Source: an uncultured Oscillospiraceae bacterium
GTDB lineage: Bacteria > Bacillota_A > Clostridia > Oscillospirales > Oscillospiraceae
Assembly: GCA_944386965.1 (NCBI GenBank)
Contig: CALXDE010000080.1
Coordinates: 1 to 5,072, forward strand
Direction of reading: 5' to 3'
Length of the DNA stretch: 5,072 nt
Shown here: positions 4,720-5,072 of the stretch, piece after piece
Position numbering within the stretch: the stretch's first letter is position 1
Layout of the letters: every line of letters starts with the position of its first letter
Notes under the pieces: model-generated
Database searches by the model: none
The model's input: only the letters and a program-made list of their open reading frames with translations
What the model was told of the DNA's origin: nothing
Program-made: the position numbers and the translations under genes

Positions 4720-5072
4720 ATGGAGTATACAGCGGCAGTCATTACCATCAGCGACAAGGGCGCCCGGGGAGAGCGGGTGGACACCAGCGGCCCGTCCCTG
4801 GCGCGCATGCTGGAGGAGGCGGGGTATCAGGTGGTGCACACCGCCATCCTCCCGGACGAGCGGGCGCTGATTCAGGAGGAGCTCATCCGCTGCGCCGACG
4901 AGAAGCGACTCTCCCTGGTGCTGACCACCGGCGGGACCGGGTTCCCCCCCCGGGATGTGACGCCGGAGGCCACCCTGGCGGTGATTGAGCGGGCCGCGCC
5001 GGGCATCCCGGAGGCCATGCGGGCCGAGAGCATGCGCATCACCCCCCGGGGCTGTCTCTCCCGGGAGGCGGC
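4720..5072 (+). CDS. mogA: Molybdopterin adenylyltransferase, MogA/MoaB family (partial, C-terminus beyond right edge)
   Basis: 117 complete codons are visible before the right edge; the family is about 160-195 residues. MogA uses Mg-ATP to adenylylate molybdopterin, preparing it for molybdenum insertion by MoeA. Seen: SDKGARGERVDTSGP (11-25), Asp46 in LPDE, the molybdopterin-binding TTGGTG (69-74), and PRDVTPEAT (77-85), whose Asp79 corresponds to the catalytic Asp of the E. coli enzyme. The visible part ends at the conserved LSREA segment that precedes the missing C-terminal loop. Third gene of the operon, 12 nt after mobB. MogA and MoaB proteins are close relatives and some MoaB proteins do the same reaction, so the symbol is a family-level choice; the enzymatic role is secure. 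Confidence 0.93.
   Translation, partial: MEYTAAVITISDKGARGERVDTSGPSLARMLEEAGYQVVHTAILPDERALIQEELIRCADEKRLSLVLTTGGTGFPPRDVTPEATLAVIERAAPGIPEAMRAESMRITPRGCLSREA

Noticed and set aside
2937..4808. 623-codon open frame on the minus strand opposite moaA, mobB and the start of mogA
   Set aside because: Antisense shadow of high-GC coding sequence: low-complexity Arg/Pro/Gly/Ala composition, no family motif and no ribosome binding site, while the plus strand holds three well-recognised genes.

Overview
The window looks like chromosome of a GC-rich, low-mobility-signal member of the Clostridia, most plausibly an Oscillospiraceae-type gut anaerobe (Flavonifractor/Intestinimonas-like). This is inferred from the strong G/C bias at third codon positions, AGGAGG-type ribosome binding sites, consensus sigma-A promoters, and the VTC/DUF4956/CotH gene set, which is familiar from Clostridia. 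I see no insertion sequence, phage gene, CRISPR array, tRNA or rRNA.

Left half (positions 1-2585, minus strand): a tight three-gene operon read leftwards. It starts with a VTC-domain polyphosphate-polymerase-like protein (231 aa), followed 26 nt later by a DUF4956 membrane protein (229 aa), then 30 nt later by a secreted or membrane-anchored CotH-family kinase-like protein, which is cut by the left edge after 381 residues. The first gene would make or bind polyphosphate at the membrane and the second would be its membrane partner. The third would act outside the membrane as an atypical protein kinase. The coupling between them is inference.

Middle (2586-3200): a 615-nt divergent regulatory region without a convincing gene. 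It has a near-consensus sigma-A promoter on each strand (TTGACA-17-TATCAT leftwards, TTGCTT-17-TATAAT rightwards). Both transcripts would carry long structured leaders. The leftward leader has a 15-bp perfect hairpin close to its 5' end. The rightward leader has an inverted repeat at the start site and then a textbook intrinsic terminator about 75 nt downstream, still 160 nt before the first gene, which suggests attenuation or a small RNA.

Right half (3201-5072, plus strand): a molybdenum-cofactor operon, moaA - mobB - mogA, with intergenic gaps of 4 and 12 nt. MoaA starts the pathway from GTP, MogA adenylylates molybdopterin before molybdenum insertion, and MobB is the GTP-binding adapter for the dinucleotide form. 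mogA is cut by the right edge. The remaining steps (MoaC, MoaD/E, MoeA, MobA) are not in the window.
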